16,582 bases of DNA from an uncultured Lachnospiraceae bacterium (GCA_946409475.1 CAMJWQ010000027.1:1-16582); one strand, 5' to 3'; shown: positions 7,462 to 14,762, counted from the stretch's first letter. The notes: generated by a model not told the origin, from the sequence alone. Made by a program: numbers and translations.

Positions 7462-8444
7462 CCCATTATACGGTATAACTCATCTGCTTTCGGAGGCTCC
7501 AGATAACGGATTTCCTCTTCGTTTCTGATGATCCGGTCATTTCCCGGCATGACCTTTCCGATTACCGCGGCATGAATACCCTCTCTCTCTAATTCTCTTA
7601 CCAGATCATGTCCTTTATCGCTTGCCATAAGCATGCTTCCGCTGGATATAAGATAATAAGGATTCAGCCCAAAGTATTCGCAAATTTCAACGGTTTCCTG
7701 TCGAATGGGTATCTTCTTTAAATCTATTTCCAGTCCAACGCCGGATGCCTCTGCCAGTTCCCAAAGAGCACCGAAAATACCGCCCTCCGTCACGTCATGC
7801 ATAGCACTAACGCCGGACTTAACCGCGGTGGCAGCCTCCGGTATGACAGAAACGGCATCGGCAAATTTCTTAGCCTCCTCAATAAACTGCAAAGAAAAAC
7901 GTTTTGCCAGCTCCCGTTCTTTTTCCTTCGCAATGATAGAAGTTCCTTCTAATCCGATCCATTTACTGATAACCACATCCTGACCCGGCTTGGCTCCTTT
8001 TGTCGTAACCAGCTTATCCTCTTTGGCCTTGCCGACTCCGGTCACCGTAATGATGGGCTGCAGCACCGCCCTTGTGACCTCCGTATGGCCTCCCATTACC
8101 TGAATATTATGTAAGGAACAAATTTCTTCTATCTGTTTCATCATATCCCTCAGCTCTGCTTCGGAAGTCATTTCCGGCAGTAATATAGTTAACAGGATAC
8201 CCACCGTTTCCGCTCCTGCACTTGCCAGGTCATTTGCCGTTATCTGAACAGCCAGTCTTCCTATATCCTGTACCGTTGCGGTAATGGGGTCCGTGGACAT
8301 AACAAATACCTCATCGGGCTGCAGTTTCACCACCGCACAGTCTTCACCAATTCCTGCACCGATAAGGATTTCCTCTCTTTTCGTTTTGATTTGCTTTAAA
8401 ACCGCTCTCTTTAATATGCTTTCCGGAACTTTGCCTGCTTTCAT
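7458..8444 (-). CDS. AIR synthase (PurM/HypE-fold) family protein of unknown function
   Basis: The 328-residue protein has the two-domain PurM-like fold of ATP-using enzymes such as PurM, SelD, ThiL and HypE. Visible motifs are GIGEDCAVV at 31-39, STDPITAT at 50-57, NDLASAGAE at 71-79, GGHTEV at 118-123 and HDVTEGGIFGALWE at 216-229. The order is closest to HypE and archaeal HypE-like proteins, but the C-terminus ends in YRIMG and lacks the PRIC tail whose cysteine carries the cyanide precursor in true HypE. No other hyp or hydrogenase genes are nearby. A HypE role in hydrogenase maturation is therefore unlikely, and the substrate is unknown. The ATG at 8442-8444 has a GGGAGA ribosome binding site. 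It is the first gene of the packed cluster with the Lrp-type regulator, aminotransferase and trmL. Confidence 0.88.
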   Translation of the reverse strand: MKAGKVPESILKRAVLKQIKTKREEILIGAGIGEDCAVVKLQPDEVFVMSTDPITATVQDIGRLAVQITANDLASAGAETVGILLTILLPEMTSEAELRDMMKQIEEICSLHNIQVMGGHTEVTRAVLQPIITVTGVGKAKEDKLVTTKGAKPGQDVVISKWIGLEGTSIIAKEKERELAKRFSLQFIEEAKKFADAVSVIPEAATAVKSGVSAMHDVTEGGIFGALWELAEASGVGLEIDLKKIPIRQETVEICEYFGLNPYYLISSGSMLMASDKGHDLVRELEREGIHAAVIGKVMPGNDRIIRNEEEIRYLEPPKADELYRIMG

Positions 8445-8473
8445 ACTTATCTCCCTAAGTAATGCGTTACATA

Positions 8474-8514
8474 TGGGAATAGGAAGACCACAGGCAAATG
8501 CCCGCGGCTTCCCA
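8474..8514 (-). terminator. Hairpin between the VanW-family gene and the AIR-synthase-like gene (possible terminator or attenuator)
   Basis: Read on the minus strand, a GC-rich stem forms between 8499-8507 and 8488-8496 with a short loop. It extends through GGAAG/CTTCC (8508-8512 with 8482-8486) around a one-base bulge. Two stem positions are G-U pairs on the minus strand but A-C mismatches on the plus strand, so the structure favours minus-strand RNA. The downstream tract TCTTCCTATT is only moderately T-rich. It could end most VanW-gene transcripts and set the ratio to the downstream cluster. Confidence 0.4.
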
Positions 8515-8562
8515 ATCTCTTTTCCTCTTCAATCCCTTTCGTTCTGATGCCTGAGTACCAGC

Positions 8563-10203
8563 CTACTGGGCTCCTTCAGCCGCCTGGGCATCCGGTGACT
8601 GCCCCGCCTGGGCCTCTGCCGCCGCCTGGGCTTCTGCCGCCGCCTGGGCCTCTGCCGCTGCTGCTTCGGCCTCAGCCTGAGCCTGGGCAGCCGCTGCTGC
8701 CTGAGCATCCAAAATTGCCTGGTTTGCCGCTGCCTGGGCCGCCGCCTGAACCGCCGCATCCTGAGTCGTATTGGCATAGGCTGCCGCCGTACTCTTTACA
8801 ATATCGATATTCCCCGTATTAATGGCTCCCATAATGGCATTGTACGCATTGGGATCCGCCGTATTGACGCCTACGGTGCAGTATCTCGGAGAAGCCTTAT
8901 AGGAGCTTTTATTTACTTCCTCCCTGCTGACCTCCACTCCGTTTTCTTTTACCACCTTGTAGAGCTTTGCTACATATCCGGTATGGGCAGCCTGTATGTC
9001 AACATATCCTATTCCCTGGGAAGTATCTGCCTTAATCTGATCGGGACCGGGATTTGTCGTACTAAGAGTTTCGCTGACATAGCTTACTTCCCTGTTGGAG
9101 GGTCTGTCCTCCAGACCGTAAATTGCAAATGTCAGATTTTTATCGGAAGTGGTGTACCCTTCTATATAAATAGGATAATCCTTATTATTCGTAAATTTAA
9201 AATCCTTGTAGGTTCCTGCAATAGCCGCATCTGCCGCAGGATCAACATAAGTAACGATCATGGAGTGATTGGATCTCTCCGTCACCTCAAGCTCCGCCCT
9301 TAATACCGCATTATATAAGGTAGTAGAAACCTGACAGATTCCGCCTCCCAGACTGTCCACCACCATGCCGTTCAAATAGGAGCCTGCCATATAATAACCG
9401 TTTGCTTCCGTAAAGGGACTGACTGCTTCATAGGCAGAAAAGCTGTCTCCCGGATATAGGAGGGTTCCGTTTATCAGTCTGGCCCCGTTGGCCACATTTG
9501 CCGACCTTGCTTTGCCGGAGGTTTTATAACTGGTACTAAACTTCCCTAACACATCTTTTACCTTTTCTAATTCCTCTCTGGTCCCTCTCGGCTCCTCTAC
9601 AGTTAATTCCAGACCGATACCGGCATCCTGCCTATCCCATTCGGAGGTTATATAATTCATAATTTTATCCACGGAAGCATTCACATCGATCACATGCCCT
9701 TCTTCTCCGTCAACGATCTGAAAGGTGCCTCCCTCTCTTGTCAGGGCAGCATCCACCGCTTCTTTATTGAAGGGTACACATTTTTCATTAATAATATTGG
9801 TCAGGGCCTCTTTATCGACTGCCAGATCAATGGAATAAACCTGCGGATTTTTGCTTAAATCCTTTAAGGTTTTATAGCGTTTTACAATGTTCGTTTCCTT
9901 GCCTAAGGAAACGGCTTCCTCGGCTATTTGCGCATTGCTCCAGGATAATCCCAGTTCTTCCGCCGTTACGGTCACCGATTCCCCCTGGATCTGCAAAGTA
10001 ATCTCTCTTTCCTTCCATTCATCCATTAGATTTTCAACAGCTTTTTGGGCCTCTTCCGCAGTCAGTCCGGATACGTCCAGATCTTCTATATAAACTCCGT
10101 TTGTGATGGTAGCTTCTTTTGCAAAGGCCTCCTTATCGGCAGCAAAGCAAAAGAATAAAATCATCATAATTGTTGTCATTATCTTAAATGATTTTCTTTT
10201 CAT
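8563..10203 (-). CDS. Secreted VanW-family protein with peptidoglycan-binding-like region, G5-like domain and Ala/Gln/Glu tail
   Basis: The 546-residue protein starts at the ATG at 10203, preceded by AAAGGGG 6 nt upstream. An in-frame extension to 10338 is ignored because it hides the signal peptide. Residues 1-28 form a signal peptide ending at AFA. A YoaR-like putative peptidoglycan-binding region spans about 35-200. The VanW domain covers about 220-350 with PGDSFSAYE, LGGGICQVSTTLYNA and SNHSMIVTYVDPA. A G5-like segment lies at about 375-445. From about residue 475 to the end the protein is almost entirely Ala, Gln and Glu. The role is probably at the cell wall, but VanW has no proven biochemical activity and this is not evidence of glycopeptide resistance. 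The tail is encoded by a GC-rich stretch containing three 18-bp repeats. Confidence 0.92.
   Translation of the reverse strand: MKRKSFKIMTTIMMILFFCFAADKEAFAKEATITNGVYIEDLDVSGLTAEEAQKAVENLMDEWKEREITLQIQGESVTVTAEELGLSWSNAQIAEEAVSLGKETNIVKRYKTLKDLSKNPQVYSIDLAVDKEALTNIINEKCVPFNKEAVDAALTREGGTFQIVDGEEGHVIDVNASVDKIMNYITSEWDRQDAGIGLELTVEEPRGTREELEKVKDVLGKFSTSYKTSGKARSANVANGARLINGTLLYPGDSFSAYEAVSPFTEANGYYMAGSYLNGMVVDSLGGGICQVSTTLYNAVLRAELEVTERSNHSMIVTYVDPAADAAIAGTYKDFKFTNNKDYPIYIEGYTTSDKNLTFAIYGLEDRPSNREVSYVSETLSTTNPGPDQIKADTSQGIGYVDIQAAHTGYVAKLYKVVKENGVEVSREEVNKSSYKASPRYCTVGVNTADPNAYNAIMGAINTGNIDIVKSTAAAYANTTQDAAVQAAAQAAANQAILDAQAAAAAQAQAEAEAAAAEAQAAAEAQAAAEAQAGQSPDAQAAEGAQ
8605..8658. repeat. Three 18-bp tandem repeats in the tail of the VanW-family gene
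   Basis: The unit CGCCTGGGCCTCTGCCGC occurs at 8605-8622, 8623-8640 and 8641-8658. Only one base differs, in the middle copy (position 8632). Read on the coding strand each unit gives six residues of the Ala-Glu-Ala-Gln type. The period is a multiple of three, so copy-number change would alter tail length without shifting the frame. Degenerate Ala/Gln codon repeats continue to about 8760. Confidence 0.9.
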
Positions 10204-10231
10204 ATAATCTACCCCTTTCAAGAATACAAAT

Positions 10232-10259
10232 ATTTTATCATAAGAGAATACTTTTGCAA
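10232..10259 (-). promoter_or_regulatory. Possible promoter of the VanW-family gene
   Basis: On the minus strand TTGCAA (10254-10259) is followed after 16 bp by TAAAAT (10232-10237). Transcription would start near 10225, giving a short leader before the AAAGGGG site and ATG at 10203. Box matches are 4/6 and 5/6 in AT-rich DNA, so the call is moderate. Confidence 0.45.
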
Positions 10260-10280
10260 GGCATATTACATGCAAAATAT

Positions 10281-10309
10281 TTGACATATCATAAGCCATT
10301 TTGTATATT
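10281..10309 (+). promoter_or_regulatory. Near-consensus promoter reading toward the 200-aa membrane-anchored protein
   Basis: TTGACA (10281-10286), a 17-bp spacer and TATATT (10304-10309) form a strong sigma-A-type promoter on the plus strand. Transcription would begin near 10316, leaving an untranslated leader of about 180 nt before the ATG at 10499. The promoter lies back to back with the proposed VanW-gene promoter and its leader is antisense to the 34-aa gene. Confidence 0.5.
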
Positions 10310-10358
10310 ATGACATAAAGATATATAATTTTATTCAATTATTTTACTTAATTATATA

Positions 10359-10463
10359 CTAAATAAAATATAATAATGTCGGTAAAACCATGGCAATGAT
10401 TAATAAAATAACGATTATTCCTGCTATGATTCTTTGTACCTTTTTATTCTTTTTATAAAGCAT
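10359..10463 (-). CDS. Small membrane protein of 34 residues
   Basis: A short open frame on the minus strand encodes MLYKKNKKVQRIIAG followed by a hydrophobic stretch (about residues 12-33, rich in Ile, Leu and Val) and ends LLYFI. The ATG at 10461-10463 has an excellent ribosome binding site, GAGGTG, spaced 6 nt. A positively charged N-terminus followed by one hydrophobic helix is typical of small single-pass membrane peptides. The TAG stop is at 10359-10361. It lies upstream of the VanW-family gene on the same strand. It is divergent from the 200-aa gene, with start codons 35 nt apart, so its own promoter must lie inside that gene's coding region. I do not recognise a named family. A toxin-like peptide or a small accessory of a membrane complex are both possible. 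Confidence 0.65.
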   Translation of the reverse strand: MLYKKNKKVQRIIAGIIVILLIIAMVLPTLLYFI

Positions 10464-10498
10464 GACAATCACCTCATTACATTGGAAAGGAAAAACAA

Positions 10499-11101
10499 AT
10501 GATGTTTCCTATTTTTAGTTGTTTTATTGTATTTATTCTATGGTTCTTTTATAAGAGAAAAAAAGTGGAAAAAGCCCAGCAAAATACCAGGGATGAATTT
10601 TGGCAGAAGGAATATGCCGCCAATCATACGCCCCAAAAATCGATAGAACATTTACATTATATCACAATCCGGGACGATATGCTTCCCTTTTTGGAAATAA
10701 AGGATCCTGAAATTTTAGAATTCCAAAAAACAATACAGGCTTTAAAAGCCGAAAAAATAGTCAATCTCAGCTACATGACCAATACGGATTTAAAGCTTGC
10801 CTATGGTACACGTAATTATCCCTTATTAAGCAAATATGACCGGAATTTCTCCTTATTAATCAGGACCTTATATTCCTGGGGACGTTATCTTCACGGACTT
10901 GGTATGGATAAGGAGGCCATTATGGTATTGGAATACGGTATTTCCTGCGGTACGGATATCACTGCCCATTATTTACTGCTGGCCGGTCTTTACAGGGAGA
11001 ACCATGAAGACAATAAGCTCAAACAGCTGGCGGAAAAAGCCGAATCCTTAAACAGTCCTGTTAAAAATAAGCTCCTGCAGTCTTTAAAGGAATTATGTTG
11101 A
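10499..11101 (+). CDS. Membrane-anchored protein with helical (TPR-like) repeats, unknown function
   Basis: The 200-residue protein has one N-terminal hydrophobic segment (about residues 2-17) followed by a Lys/Arg cluster, indicating a membrane anchor with the rest in the cytoplasm. Residues of about 115-195 look like two or three TPR-type helix pairs (YSWGRYLHGLGMDKEAIMVLEYGI, then HYLLLAGLYRENHEDNKLKQL, with Ala/Leu/Gly spacing); this is inferred from pattern alone. No catalytic motif is visible. The ATG at 10499 has GGAAAGGA about 8 nt upstream, and a second ATG follows immediately. The last 9 nt overlap the convergent end of nth. A role as a scaffold at the membrane is a guess. Confidence 0.85.
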   Translation: MMFPIFSCFIVFILWFFYKRKKVEKAQQNTRDEFWQKEYAANHTPQKSIEHLHYITIRDDMLPFLEIKDPEILEFQKTIQALKAEKIVNLSYMTNTDLKLAYGTRNYPLLSKYDRNFSLLIRTLYSWGRYLHGLGMDKEAIMVLEYGISCGTDITAHYLLLAGLYRENHEDNKLKQLAEKAESLNSPVKNKLLQSLKELC

Positions 11102-11743
11102 TTTTCTTTTCGTTTGTTTATTTTTATATTCCACACAGTGAGAATTTAAAAAGCATTCTTCACACCTGGGATTTCTGGCCATACAGATGGTTCTGCCAAA
11201 GGCTATGATTTGTATGTTATATAAAATCCAGTGATCCCTGGGGAGCTCCTTCATCAGTTCATATTCAATTTTTTCCGGGTCTTCTTCCTTCGTAAATCCC
11301 AGCCTTTTTGAAATTCTTTTTACATGCGTGTCTACCACAATGCTTGGCTCATGAAAAATATTACCGCGAATGACATTCGCTGTTTTTCTCCCCACTCCGG
11401 CAAGAGAAGTCAGCTTATCCATATCGCTTGGCACTTCTCCTTTAAAATCTTCCAAAAGCTTTTGGGAACAGGCGATTATATTTTTTGCTTTGTTGTGGTA
11501 AAAGCCGGTGGATTTAATATCCTGTTCCAATTCCTTCAGATTTGCATTGGCGAATTTTTCAACGGAATCATATTTTTTAAATAAAGCCTCCGTCACCATA
11601 TTTACCCTGGCATCCGTACACTGTGCGCTTAAAATAGTGGCAATTAACAGCTGCCAGGGTGTTTCAAAATTTAAATAGCATTTATACTCTGTTGAAAAAT
11701 GGGCATCCAGCTGTGCCAGAATCTCTAATGTTCGCTTCTTCAT
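11093..11743 (-). CDS. nth: Endonuclease III, DNA glycosylase/AP lyase with [4Fe-4S] cluster
   Basis: The 216-residue enzyme removes oxidised pyrimidines from DNA and cleaves the abasic site during base excision repair. The helix-hairpin-helix LAGVGRKTA carries the catalytic Lys120, VVDTHVKR carries the catalytic Asp138, and four cysteines at 187, 194, 197 and 203 (C-x6-C-x2-C-x5-C) bind the iron-sulfur cluster. With the start at 11743 these numbers coincide with those of the Escherichia coli enzyme as I recall them. This supports that start over the ATG at 11755, as does GAGGA (11749-11753) spaced 5 nt. The gene follows the radical SAM gene by 69 nt on the same strand. Its stop overlaps the end of the convergent 200-aa gene. 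Confidence 0.97.
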   Translation of the reverse strand: MKKRTLEILAQLDAHFSTEYKCYLNFETPWQLLIATILSAQCTDARVNMVTEALFKKYDSVEKFANANLKELEQDIKSTGFYHNKAKNIIACSQKLLEDFKGEVPSDMDKLTSLAGVGRKTANVIRGNIFHEPSIVVDTHVKRISKRLGFTKEEDPEKIEYELMKELPRDHWILYNIQIIAFGRTICMARNPRCEECFLNSHCVEYKNKQTKRKST

Positions 11744-11748
11744 AATTA

Positions 11749-11753
11749 TCCTC
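11749..11753 (-). promoter_or_regulatory. Ribosome binding site that fixes the nth start
   Basis: GAGGA on the minus strand, 5 nt before the ATG at 11743. The alternative ATG at 11755 has only AAGG at 2 nt distance. Confidence 0.6.
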
Positions 11754-11812
11754 ATTGCCTTTTTACTTTACTGTTTACATATTGGCTGCATTTAAAAAGC
11801 CTGTTTTTTTTA

Positions 11813-13600
11813 TCATTTTGGTACTATAACACCGGCATCATGGGTATAAGCATTACGGGCCCCATAATCAAACAATACCGGGTACCTGCCGGCTTTTCCC
11901 TGAAAACAGGCCTTGAGGTCATATACAGGGAACCGGAAAATCTCCAGATGTGTCATTTTCATCATTTGCTTTGCCGAATACTTTTCATAACCCTTTAAAT
12001 AAATGTGAGCTTCTTCTTCTTTTTTATAAAATTCCCGGACAAGATTCTTAAATTCCGTCAAATCTCCCGCAAAATCCGGTCTGCTTTTCAAATTCTCCCG
12101 AAGATATAAATCATATACCAGCATTTGCCTGTATAATTCCATTTTGTCCGCAGGCTTTTCCGAAGGCTCTTCTTTTATAAATTCCAGCAGGATATAATAA
12201 CGGTCTATTCTTGTGTGTTTACGTGTAAAATATTCCTTTCCGGAATAGAAGGCCGCCAGTCTTTCGTACATAAGGAAAGGAGCTTCATATTCTGATGCCA
12301 GCAATGCCAGGGTATTTACAAATTGCCCGCTGTTATAATATACCTCGACTATTTCCTCTACTTCCTTAAGCTTTATCATATCGGAAAAGGGCATCCATTT
12401 TGAAAATAATATCTCATAGGGGGGCTTATGCTGATACCGGATACCGTATTCCTCTGCTTTTATGTGCATTTTTGAGCCTTTTAAAACTTTTAAAAATCCA
12501 AGCTGCAGCTGATTGGGCCGCAGTTCATATATTTCATTAAAGGACTGCCGGAAGCTTGTATAGTCTTCAAAAGGAAGGCCTGCAATTAAATCCAGATGTT
12601 CATGAATATTATTCCCTTTTCCGATTTCCCTCACATTCCGTTTTAATTTCACCAGGTCCGTCCTGCGGTCTATTTCTTCTATCGTCCTTACATTGGTTGA
12701 CTGTACTCCTATTTCCAGCTGGGCAAGTCCCGGTCTTAGGGACTGCAGTAATTCCAGCTCCTCTCCGGTAAGCAGGTCGGCAGAGATTTCAAAGTGAAAA
12801 TTGGTAATACCGTTATCGTTGTCCCTGATGAAGCTCCAGATTGCCAAGGCATGTTCATGATGGCAATTAAAGGTACGGTCTACAAATTTCACCTGAGGCA
12901 CCTTATGCTTTAAAAAAAACATAAGCTCCTCCTTAACCATGTCAAGATTCCTGAACCGTACCCTTTTATCGACAGAGGATAAGCAGTAGCTGCAGGAAAA
13001 AGGACATCCCCTGGAGGACTCATAATAAATTATTTTGTTATGAAAAAGATTGATATCCTCATAAGGAAAAGGAACAAGGCTTAGGTTCAATGTTACCTGC
13101 TCTTCGTTTTCAATGATTTTCCCTTCACTGCTGCGGTAGCAGATTCCCTTCACTTTTTTAAAAAATTCTTCCGCAGCTTTTATTTCAGAAACATCCTTAA
13201 TTTGTCCATAAGCAGATAAAAGGGATGCAAAAGAAAGCTCTCCCTCCCCTTTTATGATACCCGTAAACTGTTTATTATTATTTAAAAATTCCTTTGTATC
13301 ATAGGAAACTTCCGGCCCGCCTGCCCAGATGGGTACCTGAGGCAGTATTTTTTTTAAATTGTTTGAAATTTCCCTGATCATTTCAATATTCCAAATATAA
13401 CAGGAAAAGGCAAGGAAATCCGGCTTCCTTTTATAGATATCCATAAGAATTTCCCGGGGCTGCTGATTGATGCTATATTCCGCAATTTCAATGATCTGTG
13501 CTTTTGTCTGATTATTTTTTTCCGCAAATGCTTTCAGGCAATAAACGGCCAGATTGGAATGAATATATTTGGCATTAACGGCTATTAATAAAATTTTCAT
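11813..13600 (-). CDS. B12-binding domain radical SAM protein, DUF4080-like
   Basis: The 595-residue protein has an N-terminal Rossmann-type cobalamin-binding-like domain (about 1-140, with the characteristic NAKYIHSNLA start and IWAGGPEVS). A radical SAM barrel follows with the [4Fe-4S] motif CPFSCSYC (Cys199, Cys203, Cys206). GEGE (118-121), FHFEISADLL and LEIGVQSTN are typical of class B radical SAM enzymes. The C-terminal 200 residues resemble DUF4080. Class B enzymes often transfer methyl groups or rearrange carbon skeletons, but no substrate is known for this subgroup. The ATG at 13600 has GAGGA 6 nt upstream and lies inside the 3' end of the glycosyltransferase gene (26-nt overlap, different frame), so the two are translationally linked. 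Confidence 0.85.
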   Translation of the reverse strand: MKILLIAVNAKYIHSNLAVYCLKAFAEKNNQTKAQIIEIAEYSINQQPREILMDIYKRKPDFLAFSCYIWNIEMIREISNNLKKILPQVPIWAGGPEVSYDTKEFLNNNKQFTGIIKGEGELSFASLLSAYGQIKDVSEIKAAEEFFKKVKGICYRSSEGKIIENEEQVTLNLSLVPFPYEDINLFHNKIIYYESSRGCPFSCSYCLSSVDKRVRFRNLDMVKEELMFFLKHKVPQVKFVDRTFNCHHEHALAIWSFIRDNDNGITNFHFEISADLLTGEELELLQSLRPGLAQLEIGVQSTNVRTIEEIDRRTDLVKLKRNVREIGKGNNIHEHLDLIAGLPFEDYTSFRQSFNEIYELRPNQLQLGFLKVLKGSKMHIKAEEYGIRYQHKPPYEILFSKWMPFSDMIKLKEVEEIVEVYYNSGQFVNTLALLASEYEAPFLMYERLAAFYSGKEYFTRKHTRIDRYYILLEFIKEEPSEKPADKMELYRQMLVYDLYLRENLKSRPDFAGDLTEFKNLVREFYKKEEEAHIYLKGYEKYSAKQMMKMTHLEIFRFPVYDLKACFQGKAGRYPVLFDYGARNAYTHDAGVIVPK

Positions 13601-14762
13601 AAAAGGTCCTCGTTTTCATAACCTCTGCTATTTCCTTCACTCTCTTATCCCATGTGTGATTTTGTACGGCCTCCCTATATCCGGCTTCAGAAATAGCCTG
13701 CATTTTATCGGCATTACCCAGCAGATCACCGACAAGCTCCGGAAGCTTTTCCAAATGATTCAGATCAAATAATACAATGTTTTTTCCGTCTTCAAATAAA
13801 TTATCTATCTCTGAGCTGGTATCCGTAAGACTGATACAATGATTAAGCATTGCGGAAAATATACGGTCATGGGTCCCCGCTTTAAACCACGGCATAATAT
13901 TCAGCACAATTTTAGCCCGGGACATTAAGTAAAATGTGTCCTTAAAGGGAACACCGGCTTCTATCTGCAAATTCTTTTTATTATCGGTAAAAAGTGTATC
14001 CCATCCGGAGCCGTAAAGGGTGAGGGGTATGCCTGCGCCTGCGAGGGTCTTAATCACTTTCTCCCGGAAAAAGGCACGTATATACGTATCTGCCAAAAAA
14101 TAATTCTTCATGAAAAGACTGAAATTATGGGAATTTATGATATCGGAGCCTTTCATTTGCCGCAGAAGCACTTCTTCCTGGGTCATTTCCGTATTCGTCA
14201 GCATTTTTTTAATAAGACCGTTTATATCCTCCTGAATAGGCAAGGGGGCCTTATCAATAGCAGCCTGTATGTCTTTCGGATTCATATAGGTTCCCGTAAA
14301 AAGCACATCTATGCTGCGGTCCTTAAGGGATGTGGCAGGTATGTATTCTTCACCCGTCATGCAAAAGACATGTACGCTCCTGATATGCGGGTAATACCGT
14401 TTTATATACTGCCTATGTTTCTCATCCAGACAAAATACATGAAAGTTTTTTAATTTCTGTTTTAATGCATCATGATGATATAAAGGATGATCCAGAATAA
14501 AATCATAAAAGGGTGCATCGATTTGATCAAGATAATACGTTCCATCCTCCAAAAGGGCCTTTGGCAGGCTGGAATTAAACTCCATACAGGCCGTATAGGT
14601 CTGCCCCCTATACCGCTCCAGTTCATCACCGTTTCTATCGGTCCTTATAAAGATTTCAGCTTCATATCCCAGCTTATGAAATTCATCTGCCATTCGTTCC
14701 GCAAAATAAATATAGGAATGATAGCAGGCATCCTTATAAGTAAATATCAAAAATTTTTTCAT
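13575..14762 (-). CDS. CgeB-like glycosyltransferase (GT-B fold, family-1 type)
   Basis: The 395-residue protein has two Rossmann-like halves. The N-terminal half (about 1-190) resembles the DUF3880-type region, with DHPLYHH and HVFCLDEKH. The C-terminal half (about 235-385) matches the Glyco_trans_1_2 pattern of CgeB-like proteins: VLFTGTY before it, LTLYGSGWD, then FSAMLNHCISLTDTSSEI and an ending like WDKRVKEI. There is no signal peptide or membrane segment, so it is cytoplasmic. The sugar donor and acceptor are unknown. CgeB relatives decorate spore surfaces, flagella or cell-wall polymers. The ATG at 14762 has AGGTAA about 6 nt upstream and a perfect TATAAT box about 30 nt upstream. It overlaps the radical SAM gene by 26 nt. 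Confidence 0.8.
   Translation of the reverse strand: MKKFLIFTYKDACYHSYIYFAERMADEFHKLGYEAEIFIRTDRNGDELERYRGQTYTACMEFNSSLPKALLEDGTYYLDQIDAPFYDFILDHPLYHHDALKQKLKNFHVFCLDEKHRQYIKRYYPHIRSVHVFCMTGEEYIPATSLKDRSIDVLFTGTYMNPKDIQAAIDKAPLPIQEDINGLIKKMLTNTEMTQEEVLLRQMKGSDIINSHNFSLFMKNYFLADTYIRAFFREKVIKTLAGAGIPLTLYGSGWDTLFTDNKKNLQIEAGVPFKDTFYLMSRAKIVLNIMPWFKAGTHDRIFSAMLNHCISLTDTSSEIDNLFEDGKNIVLFDLNHLEKLPELVGDLLGNADKMQAISEAGYREAVQNHTWDKRVKEIAEVMKTRTFYENFINSR

Noticed and set aside
7458..8444. Naming the AIR-synthase-fold protein HypE and inferring hydrogenase maturation
   Set aside because: The C-terminal PRIC-type cysteine tail is absent and no hydrogenase or hyp genes are in the window.
8529..8822. Long open frames on both strands through the Ala/Gln tail region, encoding Arg/Gln-rich or Pro/Leu-rich products
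   Set aside because: They are by-products of the GC-rich repeated codons of the VanW-family tail; they have no ribosome binding site and no recognisable domain.
8563..10203. Interpreting the VanW domain as a vancomycin resistance gene
   Set aside because: VanW domains are widespread in Clostridia without resistance; no vanHAX or vanRS genes are present.
10204..10338. 45-residue N-terminal extension of the VanW-family protein
   Set aside because: The extension would bury a clear signal peptide that begins at the ATG at 10203, which has a good ribosome binding site; the region also holds probable promoters on both strands.
11784..11811. Plus-strand GGCT/AGCC hairpin followed by eight T residues, terminator-like
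   Set aside because: The stem is only 4 bp with a 10-nt loop and no plus-strand gene ends nearby; both flanking genes are on the minus strand.
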